From Artemisia argyi (lineage: Eukaryota > Streptophyta > Magnoliopsida > Asterales > Asteraceae): a stretch of DNA of 64,000 nt. A program made the position numbers and the translations under genes. This document shows positions 35,477 through 46,968 of the stretch, in pieces (the first letter of the stretch is position 1; each line of letters begins with the position of its first letter). The notes under the pieces are model-generated. The model made no database searches and was not told the origin of the DNA. It was given only the letters and a program-made list of their open reading frames with translations. The stretch is from contig CM060704.1 of NCBI GenBank assembly GCA_030686995.1, positions 116,104,042-116,168,041 on the forward strand. The letters are read 5' to 3'.

Positions 35477-36715
35477 TTGTCCAAATCAGCAGATAAGTCA
35501 CTCCCTCTCTTTAAGACACTCACGAAGTGCACAAAAAAGGGAGACTTTCGGTGGACTGCAGATGCGGAAGAAGATTTTCAACAGCTCAAGCAACATATAG
35601 CAGCACTTCCCAAACTTGTCGCACCCCGACCAGGGGAAGAATTGATCATGTACTTATCTGCAACTCATGGAGCAGTCAGCGCGGTGCTATTGTCAAATAG
35701 GAACTCCGTTCAAACACCAATATACTTTGTAAGCAAAGCACTCAAGAAGACAGAGACTAACTATACTGCCCTGGAAAAGCTGGTCCTAGCTTTAGTATTT
35801 ACAGCTAAGAGACTGCGCAGATACTTTCAAGCGCACCCAATAGTTGTAATTACGGACCAACCTATCAAGCAAGTTATCTCTAAACCTGACGCATCGGGAT
35901 GGCTACAAAAATGGAGTGTGTTATTGAGCGAGCATAACATCTCGTATAGACCACGCACTGCAATCAAGGGACAAATATTAGCCGACTTCATTATTGAGAA
36001 GCCAGATACCGATATTCCACCTTCAACGAGCAAGGTAAAATTACAAGAACCATGGGTTCTATTCACAGATGGATCCTCGTGCGTGGATGGGTCAGGCGCA
36101 GGCCTTATCCTCACTAACCCAGATGGAATGGAATTCACTTACGTACTGTGTTTTGAATTCACAGCCACAAACAATGAGGCGGAATATAAAACCCTACTTG
36201 TTGGACTACGCATTGCAACTCAAATGGGTGTACGCAACTTAGAGGCAAATGTAGATTCCCGGCTAGTAGCCAATCACGTGCTAGGCGAGTATGAGGCTAA
36301 AGAGGATAACATGGTTCAATACCTTGAAAAAACCAAGTCTCTAATTCAGAATTTCGACAGGTTCACCATCAAACAAGTCCCTAGAGGGGAAAATAGGAAA
36401 GCAGATGCGCTTAGTAAGATTGCATCTACAAGCTTTGCGCACCTGTCAAAACAGGTATTGGTGGAAACTCTGAAGAATAAATCAATCTCGGAGATGGAAA
36501 TATCCACGGTGATAGAGGAACAGGATCCTACGTGGATGACACCTATCATTGAATTCATAAGCAAAGGGATCTTGCCACAGGAACAGAAGGACGCTCGTAG
36601 GGTACAGCGCACAGCGCAGAGATTTGAACTCCGAGATGGCATCCTATATCGACGTTCATTCCTACAACCATGGCTCCGGTCCGTTGGACCTCTTCAGGCA
36701 GATTACGTACTCTGA
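35477..36715 (+). pseudogene. Tat RNase H region with second (archaeal-type) RNase H
   Basis: The frame starts in the RT connection (LPLFKTLTKCTKKGDFRWTA), passes through the gypsy RNase H (YLSATHGAVSAVL, ETNYTALEKLVLALVF), then a second RNase H-like domain, WVLFTDGSSCVDGSGAGLIL with TNNEAEYKTLLVGLRIA and a later LVANHVLGEY. The DG..D/E pattern shows the acidic active-site residues. A dual RNase H is a known trait of Tat elements. It ends at a TGA (VL*EIHAG) that lies in frame with the integrase. Confidence 0.8.
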
Positions 36716-37768
36716 GAGATTCACGCTGGTTCATGCAGTATGCACTCAGGACCATGGTCTGTAGTGGCACGCGCCCTGCGGTCAGGATACTATTGGCCTA
36801 CTATGCACCGCGATGCGCGGGATATGATAAAGAAGTGCAGCGATTGCCAAGTCCACAGGCCATTCCCGCACCGACCACAACAAGAGCTGACCCCCATCAC
36901 CTCACCATGGCCATTCTATAAATGGGGCATTGACATTGCAGGCCCCTTTCCAGTTGTAGCGGGGTGGGGGGGGGGCTAAAATTTCTCATAGTGGCCATAG
37001 ATTATTTTACTAAGTGGATCGAGGCAAAAGCAGTGGCAAGCATCACAGGCAACCAAGTCAAACGTTTAGGACAACATTGTATGTCGCTTTGGCCAACCGG
37101 GAGAAATTATTTCGGACAACGGAAAACAATTCTATGAAAACCCGTTCAAAGACTGGTGCGCGCAATTAAATATTACACAACACTTCGCGTCAGTTAAACA
37201 CCCACAAACCAATGGCTTGGTCAAACACGCGAATCGTAGTCTGGGCGAGAGAATTAAAGTGCGTCTTGACAAGCATAAAGGAAGATGGGTGGACGAATTA
37301 TCGCATGTTTTATGGGCACACTGCCCGACAATCAAAACTAGCACTGGTGATACACCATTCTCTCTTGTCTATGGGACAGAAGCTGTTATACCAGCCAAAA
37401 TTGGAATGCCAACCATTCGCACAGCGGAGGTCAATATTGCAACTAATGACGATGATCGACGCATAGACTTGGATCTGTTAGAAGAAAGACGCGAACGCAC
37501 AGCTATACGAGAAACAAAAGCTAAGTCAAAGATGAAGAAGTATTATGATGCAAAAGTCAGAAATACTTCTTTCAGGCCAGGAGACTTTGTATACCGTGCC
37601 AACGATGCAAGCCACGAAGAGGACACAGGCAAGCTTGGACCCAAATGGGAAGGACCTTATGAGGTCACAGAAGCATTAGGCAACGGCGCATACAAGCTGC
37701 ATGATATGGAAGGCCATGAGCTAGCACGCACTTGGAATGTCTGCAATCTCAAGAGATGCTATATTTAG
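36716..37768 (+). pseudogene. Tat integrase
   Basis: The HHCC zinc domain (HAGSCSMHSG ... CSDCQ) is followed by the catalytic core with AIDYFTKWIE and IISDNGKQF, giving the two Asp residues. At the third catalytic position the sequence is TNGLVKHANRSL, with Lys where DDE integrases have Glu. A G run at 36960-36976 and a further change near 37065 break the frame. The C-terminal DNA-binding part (FRPGDFVYR, KLGPKWEGPYEV) ends in KRCYI and a TAG at 37766-37768. Confidence 0.85.
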
Positions 37769-37933
37769 GAAAGGCTACGGCCCACGCACAGACAACTCTG
37801 CACTTTAGTAAGTGCCTAATAAATTTCCGTGTATTTGAATTTTCTTTTTAGGGAATTGTCTTTTATTTTCAAAAACTTGCAAGTATTAATCAAACGTTGT
37901 GGTTTCTAGCTAACTCTACAACACATTTAACTT
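37769..37933 (+). other. Tat 3' untranslated region, left part
   Basis: AT-rich sequence after pol, cut at the SIRE target site AACTT (37929-37933). It resumes at 49258. Confidence 0.7.
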
Positions 37934-39058
37934 TGTGGAAAACTAGAAGGGGGGTTGAATAGTTTATCGTTTAAAATCTTTTTAACTTGTTTAGTTAGCT
38001 TTGAAACTTTCTGTTTGATCAAAGATATATACACAAACACAATATATAACATGCAAGTAAATGAAAGAAACGATCAAACCACAACACGAGTATTTATCGT
38101 GGTTCGGCTACAAGGACTCTTTTTCCTTGCCCTACGTCCACGCCCCGAGTATCCAACTCGAGAGTTTCTTTCACTAGTCAACAAGCTCCTTTCACCGGTG
38201 GAGAAAACCTTTCACGTCGCTTATACTTTTACCGACACTAAGCTAGATGTCGAGTTCTTTACCAAGGGTACAACCACTCCCGTTAGTTCTTTTACAAGGG
38301 TACAACTACTCCCGATACACTTTGTATTTTGAGGACTAAAATACTAACCGATCACTACTGAAAATACACAATCAAATGAAGTGTAAACTACACAAGTCTA
38401 CACAATGCTAAGCTAACAAGTCTTGCAACGTTGTGTTGAATACTTGTTACTTTTAATGAGCTCGTGAATCTCTTTGCTACAAAAAGAAACTTCACATATG
38501 AAATGTTAAAGGGTTAGATGAAAGAATGAATGTGTGTGTGTAAAATATGATGTAGAGTGATAAGCCAAAAATCAACTTGTGGCTTGGTATTTATAGCAAA
38601 GCCTTCTGCAGGCCTGGCGGATACGGCGGAACCCTCAGATGGGTTCCGCCCGTGTACCCCCAGGGTTTCGCCGGGCTTGCAGTTGGTTTTGCAATAAATC
38701 TTGCAAACCAAACAAAGTCACATCTCATTACACCTTGCAAACCAAACAATGTCACATCTCATTACATCTAGTCAAACACCAAACTTGCAAGCAACCACAT
38801 AGTAAGTCAAACACATTTTCTTTCCATAAACGTATATTGACAAAACTTGCCATAAATGTGATGTGACAATTCTATTTTAAGAAATAAAAAGTGTTGTGTT
38901 TTATGAAATGTAAAATGTAGCTAAAGTCTAGTTTATTCAAGTCTTTAAAACTAAGATTATGTTTTACTTAGAAGCTAAAGTTTACATTTTGTCGTTAACA
39001 AAACTTAGCGAAGATCGTAAAATATAAATAACATTTTTAGGCAACATTTGTATTAACA
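37934..39058 (-). repeat. 3' LTR of the SIRE-like element
   Basis: 1125 bp, TGTGGAAAAC ... TATTAACA in plus reading. It contains the palindromic module at 38604-38682. Confidence 0.9.
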
Positions 39059-39295
39059 ATCTCCCCCTTTTTGTTGATGACAAAACATAAACTTTGTTTT
39101 TAAGTAACTCACAAAATCTTGGTGTTTAAGACTTAAAGAAAATTAATATTAAACTTGTTTTACTTAAGTGATGAAAATCATATTAAGTTTTGAAGGTTTA
39201 ATATATTTCTCCCCCTTTTTGTCGAAACAAAAAGTAGAGTAGCGAAGCGGAATTATGCACTTGCTCCCCCTTGGTTGTTACTCCCCCTAAAAGGA
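39059..39295 (-). promoter_or_regulatory. Cluster of polypurine tracts
   Basis: On the minus strand AAAAAGGGGGAGAT lies directly against the LTR (39059-39073), with further tracts of the type AAAAGGGGGAGA at about 39207-39219 and GGGGGAG at about 39264 and 39281. Confidence 0.8.
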
Positions 39296-39594
39296 GTGCC
39301 AAGATGGGAAACATGGATTTTGATCCCACAAAAAAAATGGTTAGTTGGTGATATATATAGTCAAGCTTGTAGTTACCACACACATTGCAACCACAATGAC
39401 AACACAAAAATGATCAACCAATAATGCACAAAAGTAAGTAGAAAGATATATCATTCCAAGTAAAATTTTGACTTTTAAAAGTCAAAAGACAAGAAATGGG
39501 AAATATTCTTCTACTTCTAAAAACTTAAAAAATAACCAAGAAAAAAAATAAAATCCTACTTTCCTAAATGGGGCAAAAGGCCTCCAAAGGTTGT

Positions 39595-40383
39595 CTAGGA
39601 TTTGTTTGGGTGGGAAAGAGCATCCAAACGTTCTATGACATGTTGGAATGCAAAACGGGTTTCATCTTGGAATTGGTGAAGCAACGTTTTGATGCTTTCA
39701 CCCATTTGCTCACAATTTGAGCAAACATGGGGGATGAGTGGGTGAAAATGGGTTGTTTTTGGTTTCTTGGTTTGAGGGTTGGTTGGTTTTTGGTTCTTGG
39801 GTGGATGATGGGTTTGGTATTGAGTCAAGCAAGGTGGTTTGAAGTTCCATTGCTTGATGGAGGTGATTCTCAACCATGCTTTGGATTTCTTTATAAGAAG
39901 GAAAGAAAGACTCATAGGTTTGGGCTTGAGAATGTGGTGGTGTTGGGTGATCATGGTTTTCAAAGTTTGGTTCTCCATAAAGAGGACCATGGATGTCATG
40001 GTAGATGGGGTGAAACAACAATGGTTTGGGTTGATGGTACACTTGTGGTGGTTGGGTGTGGTTAAAATACTCATTTTGGTCAAGAATTGACCTTGGTGAA
40101 AAAGGTGGTGGTTGTGAAGGTCTTGGTGGAAGATCATTTAGATCTTGGACAAAAGGGTGTGGTGTGATTTAGTAGGTGGTGGAGTGAGCTCATTGGGTTC
40201 ATTGGGTGATGGTGATGGAGATGCAAGGTTCAAAAAGTGTTCATTTTTTATAGGTGAGGTGAATTCATCCGAAGATGAGGAGCTTAGGTTGATGGGTTGA
40301 TTAGACCATAGTGGTTTTACACTTATCCGGGCGGTTTTCCGGATGGGTCGTGATGGTTGAGAGGTGATTGTTGACTTAGTCAT
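39595..40383 (-). pseudogene. Second extra ORF of the SIRE-like element (Pro-rich)
   Basis: An ATG at 40383 begins MTKSTITSQPSRPIRKTARI, then a Ser/Pro-rich stretch. A missing base near 40155 moves the frame to a segment containing YHQPKPLLFHPIYHDIHGPL and SYKEIQSMVENHLHQAMELQ. A second frame change near 39715 gives SNCEQMGESIKTLLHQFQDE, a coiled-coil-like tail that ends at 39595. No family is recognised. The position after pol is where envelope-like ORFs are found in SIRE elements, but I see no clear transmembrane segment. Confidence 0.5.
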
Positions 40384-41381
40384 GGTTAAAAATGGTTTAG
40401 AAGTTTAGAAAGTGTGATGAAGAAGGTTTGATTTGATAGTGTTTAGGATGGTTTAATTTATAGTGATGAAGGATTGTGGAAAGGAGTGTTTGGATTTGAT
40501 GTTAGTCCATACAAAAATGGAGGTTCCTAATGATTTGGAAAACTAATTGTGGGTTGTCATATCATGGAAGTCAATCCAATGAAAATGGTGAAGTGAGAAG
40601 ACAAGTTTTGCACTAAATGCTTAGTGGTTTTGGTAGATTTGTTGAAGTATAAATCTCAGGGATTTCAAGGAACCTTTAGAAGGGTTCCTTCCTTTATGTG
40701 TGAAGGGTCCTTGGGGTGGTTATGGCTATTTTTGAAATTTGGCGGGAAATGGTTTTGGTTGAGTTACAAGGAATGAGAAGTACCCTATTGTGCTAAACAA
40801 ATTGCAGGAAATGGGTTTCTATCTAAAAGGATTGTATTTTGGTGTTTGGATGTTGAAATGTTGAAAACAAAAAGAAAATTTCTGCAGGCAACTGGCGGAA
40901 CCCTCAGGATACACAGGCGGAACCCGTTTGAGGGTGCCGTCTGGTCCGTTGGGCCAATTCTGGGTTTCCCAGAAAATACACTGGCGGAACCCAATTTTGG
41001 GTACCGCCAGATCCGCCAGGGCGGAAAAAATTGGCAGTCCACGTTTTTGACCCGCGAGACGATTTTCAAAATTTTCGAAAACTCCTAAAATCAAAAAGAT
41101 AATGCATTTCTGGTTAGGCAATGCAAAAAATAGACACGTAAACACACATATCATATGACTTTGACCTTGAGGTCGAGAATTTCACTATACTTAGTGAAAA
41201 TAACATAAACATGAAAATTTGACAACTTGCCAAAAGTTGTCTTCCTGCATCAAAGTTAGATAATACATGTTCCAAATAGTATCAAACATTGTACCAACCC
41301 ACAAGTACATCACAAACATTGTTTAAACAACCAAATTTGGTCAAATAGCACCTAGTGCCAAACACTCCTACACACCCGCAC

Positions 41382-42491
41382 TCATTGACGGTCGATCTTA
41401 TTCTTGAGCTTTCCAAGGAACCTTCCAAGATTCTTAAACATCCCCTTTGTTTGCTTGAACTCCACTGACTCGTTTGGAATATCCGGAAGTTGGGATAGGT
41501 ATTCGAGAGGTGGGAGCCTAGAGTTGGGCAAATTGTCATCTTCACTCATTGAGGAAGATGATGATGAGGTAGGAGGATGAGGACGTTTTCCTTGGGCTTT
41601 GTACACTCTCTTATCACTAAGTGGGACAAAGGTGTGTGGAATGAGAGAGTAGTCAAGACAAAGACCGTTTGGAGTTAGTGGAATGGGTGAGATGAACCTA
41701 AAGAGACGGGTCAAGAGCATTCTATACAGCATAGCCGTTGTGCCATGCACGGGAATGTCGGCCATTCTCTTGGCCATGTAGTAGGCAAGATTGAAGGGTT
41801 TCCTAACGGATAAAGAGTAGAGCATGTAGCAAAGACAAAGGTTGATATGGTCTCGGTTTCCTATGGTGCTAATGACATTTGCTCTAAGGACTTCCTCCCA
41901 TTTCTTGAATTGGGGTTTGAGTTCATTCATTTCCATTCCATATGGGTCCTTATCGACCTCATTTCCCGAATGGGTTCTCCTAGTGTTGGTTGTCCTAACA
42001 AAAAGGTGGTCACAGAGTACATCTTTTGACACAAGAGGTGTGTCATAAGGATGGATACGGTCTTGGAGGTTGTCAAGAGTTGAGAGGGAGTGCAAGTCGG
42101 AGTAGATGCAAGTACCACAGTTTGGGACACCTAGGATTTAAGCAAACTCCTCAAGAGTGAAGGAGTATTGATGACCACTAACCCTAAAGTTGATAGACAT
42201 TTGACCATAATCATCCGTGGAGAGGAAGGCGGATGCATAGAACTCTAGAATGAATCTAGGACAAATAGGCTCGTCGATATTCAAAAGACACTCAAAGTTG
42301 ATTGTGGCAAATTCGGCGTAAAGGTTTATGCCTTCTAGGAAAGACGGGTCAATGATTCTACCCTCATGGACATAGTGTTTTTCTAAGGCTTTGAAAACGT
42401 TGACTTGGTTTGGGGAAAGGCCTTTGGTTTTGTGGTGTTTTGGTAGGTACTTAATGGTGTCCTTGTGGTCGTAGTGGGTTAGATGAGGCAT
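41382..42491 (-). pseudogene. First extra ORF of the SIRE-like element (Athila-ORF1-like)
   Basis: One frame of about 370 codons, from MPHLTHYDHKDTIKYLPKHH to the stop at 41382, is interrupted only by a TAA at 42136-42138 (EEFA*). The first part has RFILEFYASAFL followed by SINFRVSGHQYSFTLEEFA, and the second has the INLCLCYMLYSLSVRKPFNLAYYMAKRM block. This spacing matches the plant-transposon ORF1 domain seen downstream of pol in Athila and other elements. The C-terminal part is acidic, then basic (KQTKGMFKNLGRFLGKLKNK). Function is unknown. Confidence 0.6.
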
Positions 42492-43328
42492 GATGATTCC
42501 TAGAACAACAAAATTTCATATTTTAGTTTAAGTAAACTACTATTATAATGTGGATGTTCTAGTGTGTGCCTATATGAAAACAATGTGGAGGTGTGGTTAT
42601 CTTGACTCATTTTAATGCTTCAAAAACGTTTTATAATGCAAGTTTTGTTATAAAACAAAAGATAACCCAAACGCTCCTAGTTCAATGTAGCTTCGTTTGA
42701 ATGTACCCGAAAATACATATTGGTTATGTATTCCCTTTAGCATTCAAGAGACATTATGCAAGTGATGTTTTAAACATAACCTTTTGATTTTGTATTCTCA
42801 ATGTGAGACGAAAAAATATTTGTCCTATTTGTGAGAAATTTTTGGAAAGATTTGACATGGGGAGTTTTAGCAAACATGTTTATACTAAGTAAGAATGCAA
42901 TTCCTAACTATGGGGAACATGATTAGTTTTGTTAAACACCTAATTTTATGCATGAGTTTCTCAAGTTAATGCATAACCCCAAGTTTTTGTTTTTGTGCAA
43001 AAATAGAATTCCTAGACTCAGATCAGGATTGTAATCAAGTTTAGAATACTTACAATGATGATTGATTTGCAATGTAAGTGAAAGGAAGACCAAGAATTCG
43101 TAGGTATGGATGGATGGTAAAGTGAATAGTAGCAGTTTGGAAGTGGTGGTATGAGATAATGGGTGTTTGGTTTAATATAAACAAAAAAAATTGATTCTGC
43201 AGGTCGGCGGATACGGCAGACCCCTGAAATGGGTTCCGTCCGTAGTGTCTGAGGGTTCCGCCGACCCTGCTGAGAAAAGGAGTTATGGATTTGTTTTGAT
43301 TTTTGTGATTTTTGTCTAATGTCCAGAA
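42492..43328. other. SIRE spacer between pol and first extra ORF
   Basis: Non-coding. It contains one palindromic module at 43196-43274. Confidence 0.6.
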
Positions 43329-44129
43329 CTACAATGTAGGTTCCATGAGTCCTAAGCCTAGCCTAAGAAGGATAAAAGGTTCACGTTTAAGGGGTTTTGT
43401 GAGAATGTCGGCTATGTTGTCTTCGGAAGAAACTTTCTCAATTGAGATATTTCCTTTTTGAACGTTGTCACAAAGGAAATGATGACGGATTTCAATATGT
43501 TTGGTACGAGCATGTTGAACCAGGTTTTTGCTAAGATCAATGGCACCTTTGTTGTCACAAAGAATTGTGATGTCGTTGAGTTGAATTCCGTAGTCGACAA
43601 GAGCTTGCTTCATCCAAAGAGCTTGTTGACATGCCTTTCCGGCCGAAACGTACTCGGCTTCCGTTGTTGAGATAGCAAGAGCCGTTTGCTTCTTAGAGAA
43701 CCATGAGGTGAGACAATGTCCAACAAAAGTACAAATACCACTTGTACTTTTTCTATCCACATAGTCACCGGCATGATCCAAGTCAGCATACACTATGGTG
43801 TCTATTCCCATTCCTTTGGGATACCATAAACCTAAATGTGTAGTGCCCTTAATATACCTAAAAATCCTTTTAACGGCTTCGAGATGGGTAGTCTTAGGAT
43901 CTTCTTGAAAACGAGCACATAGACAAACACTAAACATAATGTTGGGTCTACTAGCCGTTAGGTAAAGTAGACTACCAATCATACCTCTATATTTAGTGCT
44001 ATCTACGGATTCACTTTCCTCATCCTTGGTGAGTTTAGCTTCCGTGGACATGGGTGTTTTGATTGGTTTCGAATCTTCTAATCCAAATTTCTTAAGCATG
44101 TCCTTAATATATTTAGAGAGTATTATCAA
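43329..44129 (-). pseudogene. SIRE RT C-terminus and RNase H
   Basis: The segment starts at ILSKYIKDMLKKFGLEDSKP, the copia RT thumb, with YRGMIGSLLYLTASRPNIMF, then the RNase H domain: VYADLDHAGDYVDRKSTSGI, STTEAEYVSAGKACQQALWM and ILCDNKGAIDLSKNLVQHAR with TKHIEIRHHF. The usual DSDYAG is DLDHAG here. It ends at 43329. Confidence 0.8.
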
Positions 44130-46167
44130 CTAAGCCCATGTTATACTTATGGTCAACTAGGAAGGTTTTAAGTCGATCATACCATGCTTTTGGAGCTTGC
44201 TTAAGTCCGTAAAGAGCCTTTTTAAGTTTATAGACATGATTTGGTTTTTCAAAATCGATGAAGCCTGGTGGTTGAGCAACATACACTTCTTCATTTATGA
44301 CTCCGTTTAGAAATGCACTTTTGACGTCCATTTGAAAGAGTTTGAAATTATGTGCACATGCATATGCAAGTAAGATTCTAACTGACTCGAGCCTAGCAAC
44401 CGGAGCAAAAGTTTCATCGTAGTCAATGCCTTCTTGTTGGTTATATCCTTGTGCAACTAGCCTAGCTTTGTGTCTAGACACAATTCCATTTTCATCCATT
44501 TTATTACGAAATACCCATTTTGTTCCAATTATAGTTTGACTCTTTGGTTGAGGAACTAATGTCCATACATCATTCCTAACAAATTGGTTTAACTCTTCTT
44601 GCTTTGCAATTACCCAAGACTCATCTTTAATGGCTTCATTAATATTTTTAGGTTCAATGGTTGACACGAAACAAAAGTAGTTGCTTTCATTTTGAACTTT
44701 TGACCTTAGTGTTCTTTCGTTAATGTTGCCAATGACACCATCTAATGGATGACTTTTAGATTCTTTGACATTGACAAGTTCTTTGTTTAATAGTTCATCT
44801 TCCTTGTCATCACTTAAAATTTCTTGACTTTCTATTGCTTGGATTTCAACTAAGTCATCATCTACCAAAGGTGATGTCTTAGAGGGAGGTGGACTCTCGT
44901 CAAATGTTACGTTCAACGATTCCTCGACTCTTAAGGTTTCTTTGTTCAAAACAATGTACACTTTACTATTTTGTGAATATCCAAGAAATACACCTTCATA
45001 AGACTTTGGGTCAAATTTGGTGAGATAATCCTTGGTGTTAAGAATGAAACATTTACTCCCAAACACTCTAAAGTATCCTAATGTAGGCTTTTTACCTTTA
45101 TATAGTTCATAAGGAGTTTTATTCAAAAATGGTCTAATTAAGACTCGATTTAAAATGTACGTTGATGTGTCAACGACATTACACCAAAACTTTTGTGGAA
45201 TGTTTTGTTCATTAAGCATTGTTCTACTCATCTCTTGCAATGTCCGGTTTTTACGTTCTCCTACACCATTAGATTGAGGAGTACGTGGAGCCGAAAAGTT
45301 ATGAGTTATACCATTAATATCACAAAAGTTTCCAAATTGAAATTCAATATCAAATTCACGACCGTGATCCGTTCTAATAGACACAATATTAGACCCTACT
45401 TGATTTTGAATTTTCTTACTTAGAATCTCAAATTTATCAAAAGCTTCATTTTTACTTTTCAAAAATTTTGTCCAAGTATATCTTGAGTAATCATCAACTA
45501 TGACCAAAGTGTAGAAGTTACCTCCATAACTTTGTACAGCGGATGGACCAAATAAATCCATATGCAAAAGTTCTAGACAACTAGATGTAGAAACCAAGTT
45601 TTTAGCCTTATGGCTATTATGGACTTGTTTACCGACTTTGCAAGCATCACAAAAGTGTTGGTCATATTTCAACTTAGGTAGGTTTCGAACTAAGTCTTTG
45701 GAGGAGAGGTTTTGGATTAGTCTCATGTTAGCGTGTCCTAAACGTCTATGCCATAAAGTTGAAGATTCATCTAATGAGGTAAGACAAAGTTTGTCTCTAG
45801 ATGTTGGATCCATCTTCATGACGTATACGTTGTTCTTAAGGACACCTTTGGCTATGGTTATACCATCTTTAAGTATCTTACTTCCGTTTTCACTAAAAAG
45901 GACATTATACTTATTACGACAAAGTTGACTAATGCTAAGGAGATTAAAACCTAAGTTATCAACATGAGCTACATCATCTATAAAAAGGGAGTCATGAGAG
46001 ATTGTACCTTTTCCGATGATTTTACTCTTAGCTTTACTACCAAACGTAACATTACCTCCGTCACATTTGTGATAAGTAGTGAAGAGGCTTTTGTTACCCA
46101 TCATGTGCCTTGAACAACCACTATCTTTAATCCATTCATCCGGTTCCAAACAAACTTTGAGGCACAC
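44113..46167 (-). pseudogene. SIRE protease, integrase and N-terminal RT
   Basis: Domains in order: protease with WIKDSGCSRHMMGNKSLF (catalytic DSG), GAG-pre-integrase LWHRRLGHANMRL and a zinc motif ending FCDACKVGKQVHNSH, integrase core with LLHMDLFGP, RTDHGREF and PQSNGVGERKNRTLQ (all three DDE residues present), then the RT fingers/palm (WVFRNKMDENGIVSRHKARL, YDETFAPVARLESVRILL, FQMDVKSAFLNG and KALYGLKQAPKAWYDRL). The frame ends at a junction (LVDNTL*) where the segment with the YVDD active-site box is missing; the thumb resumes immediately at 44129 in another frame. Confidence 0.85.
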
Positions 46168-46938
46168 CTATTTTATGAAAAACACTCAAACATTTGGTCC
46201 CCAATTTCTCATGGGTCCATTTTGGTTAAGCATACCATTAACTTGTTCCAAGTATGAAAATAGAGCATAAGGGTTCCATGACATGTACTTTGGAGTTTGG
46301 TAATGTCCATGAGTGTTTTGGTTCCAAACATGTTGGTAGTTTGGTCGAGCGTTGAAGTTGCTCTTTGGAAAGGGGCGTTTGGGAATTGGAGTCTTAGGTC
46401 TTGGTTGAGTAGTCTTAGCTCTAAATTCATTTTTACTAAGTCCTACTCTAGTTTTAAACACAGGTTTTGTTCCATTTTTATACATAACTTTAACAAATTT
46501 TGAACGATCCGATGTGGATGGAGTTACTGCTGCAGCAGACCTGGCGGAACCTTCGGGTCCAATGGGCGGAACCCTGGATTGGGTTCCGTCTGATCCGCAG
46601 GCTGCTGTAGCAATTTTGTTAGTTTCTTGTGCATTCTTTTCTTGTTTCGTTTGACCCTTTGAAGTTTCTATTTTTGTAAATCCTAGTCCTGTTTTATCAA
46701 AGGGTGACTTTTGAAGTTTCATAATTTCATCCGCACAAGAAATGCTCGTATCGAACTTCTTAAACTTTGTGGTTTGTTTTATTAGATCATTTTGAGTAAT
46801 TTTGAGTTTCTCAACTTCTAGTTTAAGCTCTTCACATGATTTGCAAGATGTGTCAATACCTTTACTCTTTTCTAATCTCTTAGCTTTTTCTTTTAACTCA
46901 TAAACTTCATTTTCTAAAAACTCCTTTTTAGTTTTCAA
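46168..46938 (-). pseudogene. SIRE gag-pol linker region with coiled coil and in-frame palindromic module
   Basis: In frame with gag and protease but separated by a TAG upstream and TGA/TAG downstream (GPNV*VFFIK*). The N-terminal part is a Lys/Glu/Leu coiled coil (ENEVYELKEKAKRLEKSKGI, CEELKLEVEKLKITQNDLIK). The middle contains TQSRVPPIGPEGSARSAAA, encoded by the palindromic module at 46529-46612. The C-terminal part is Asn/Pro-rich with aromatic residues. Confidence 0.7.
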
Positions 46939-46968
46939 AAATTTATTTTTGTTTATGATTTTTAAGCT

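Noticed and set aside
38101..38332. ORFs of 125 and 141 codons repeated in both SIRE LTRs (also at 48101-48526)
   Set aside because: They duplicate because the LTRs do; no start context, domain or coding signature was seen.
39595..40383. Calling the second SIRE extra ORF an envelope protein
   Set aside because: The position fits, but no signal peptide or transmembrane segment is visible and the frame is broken twice.
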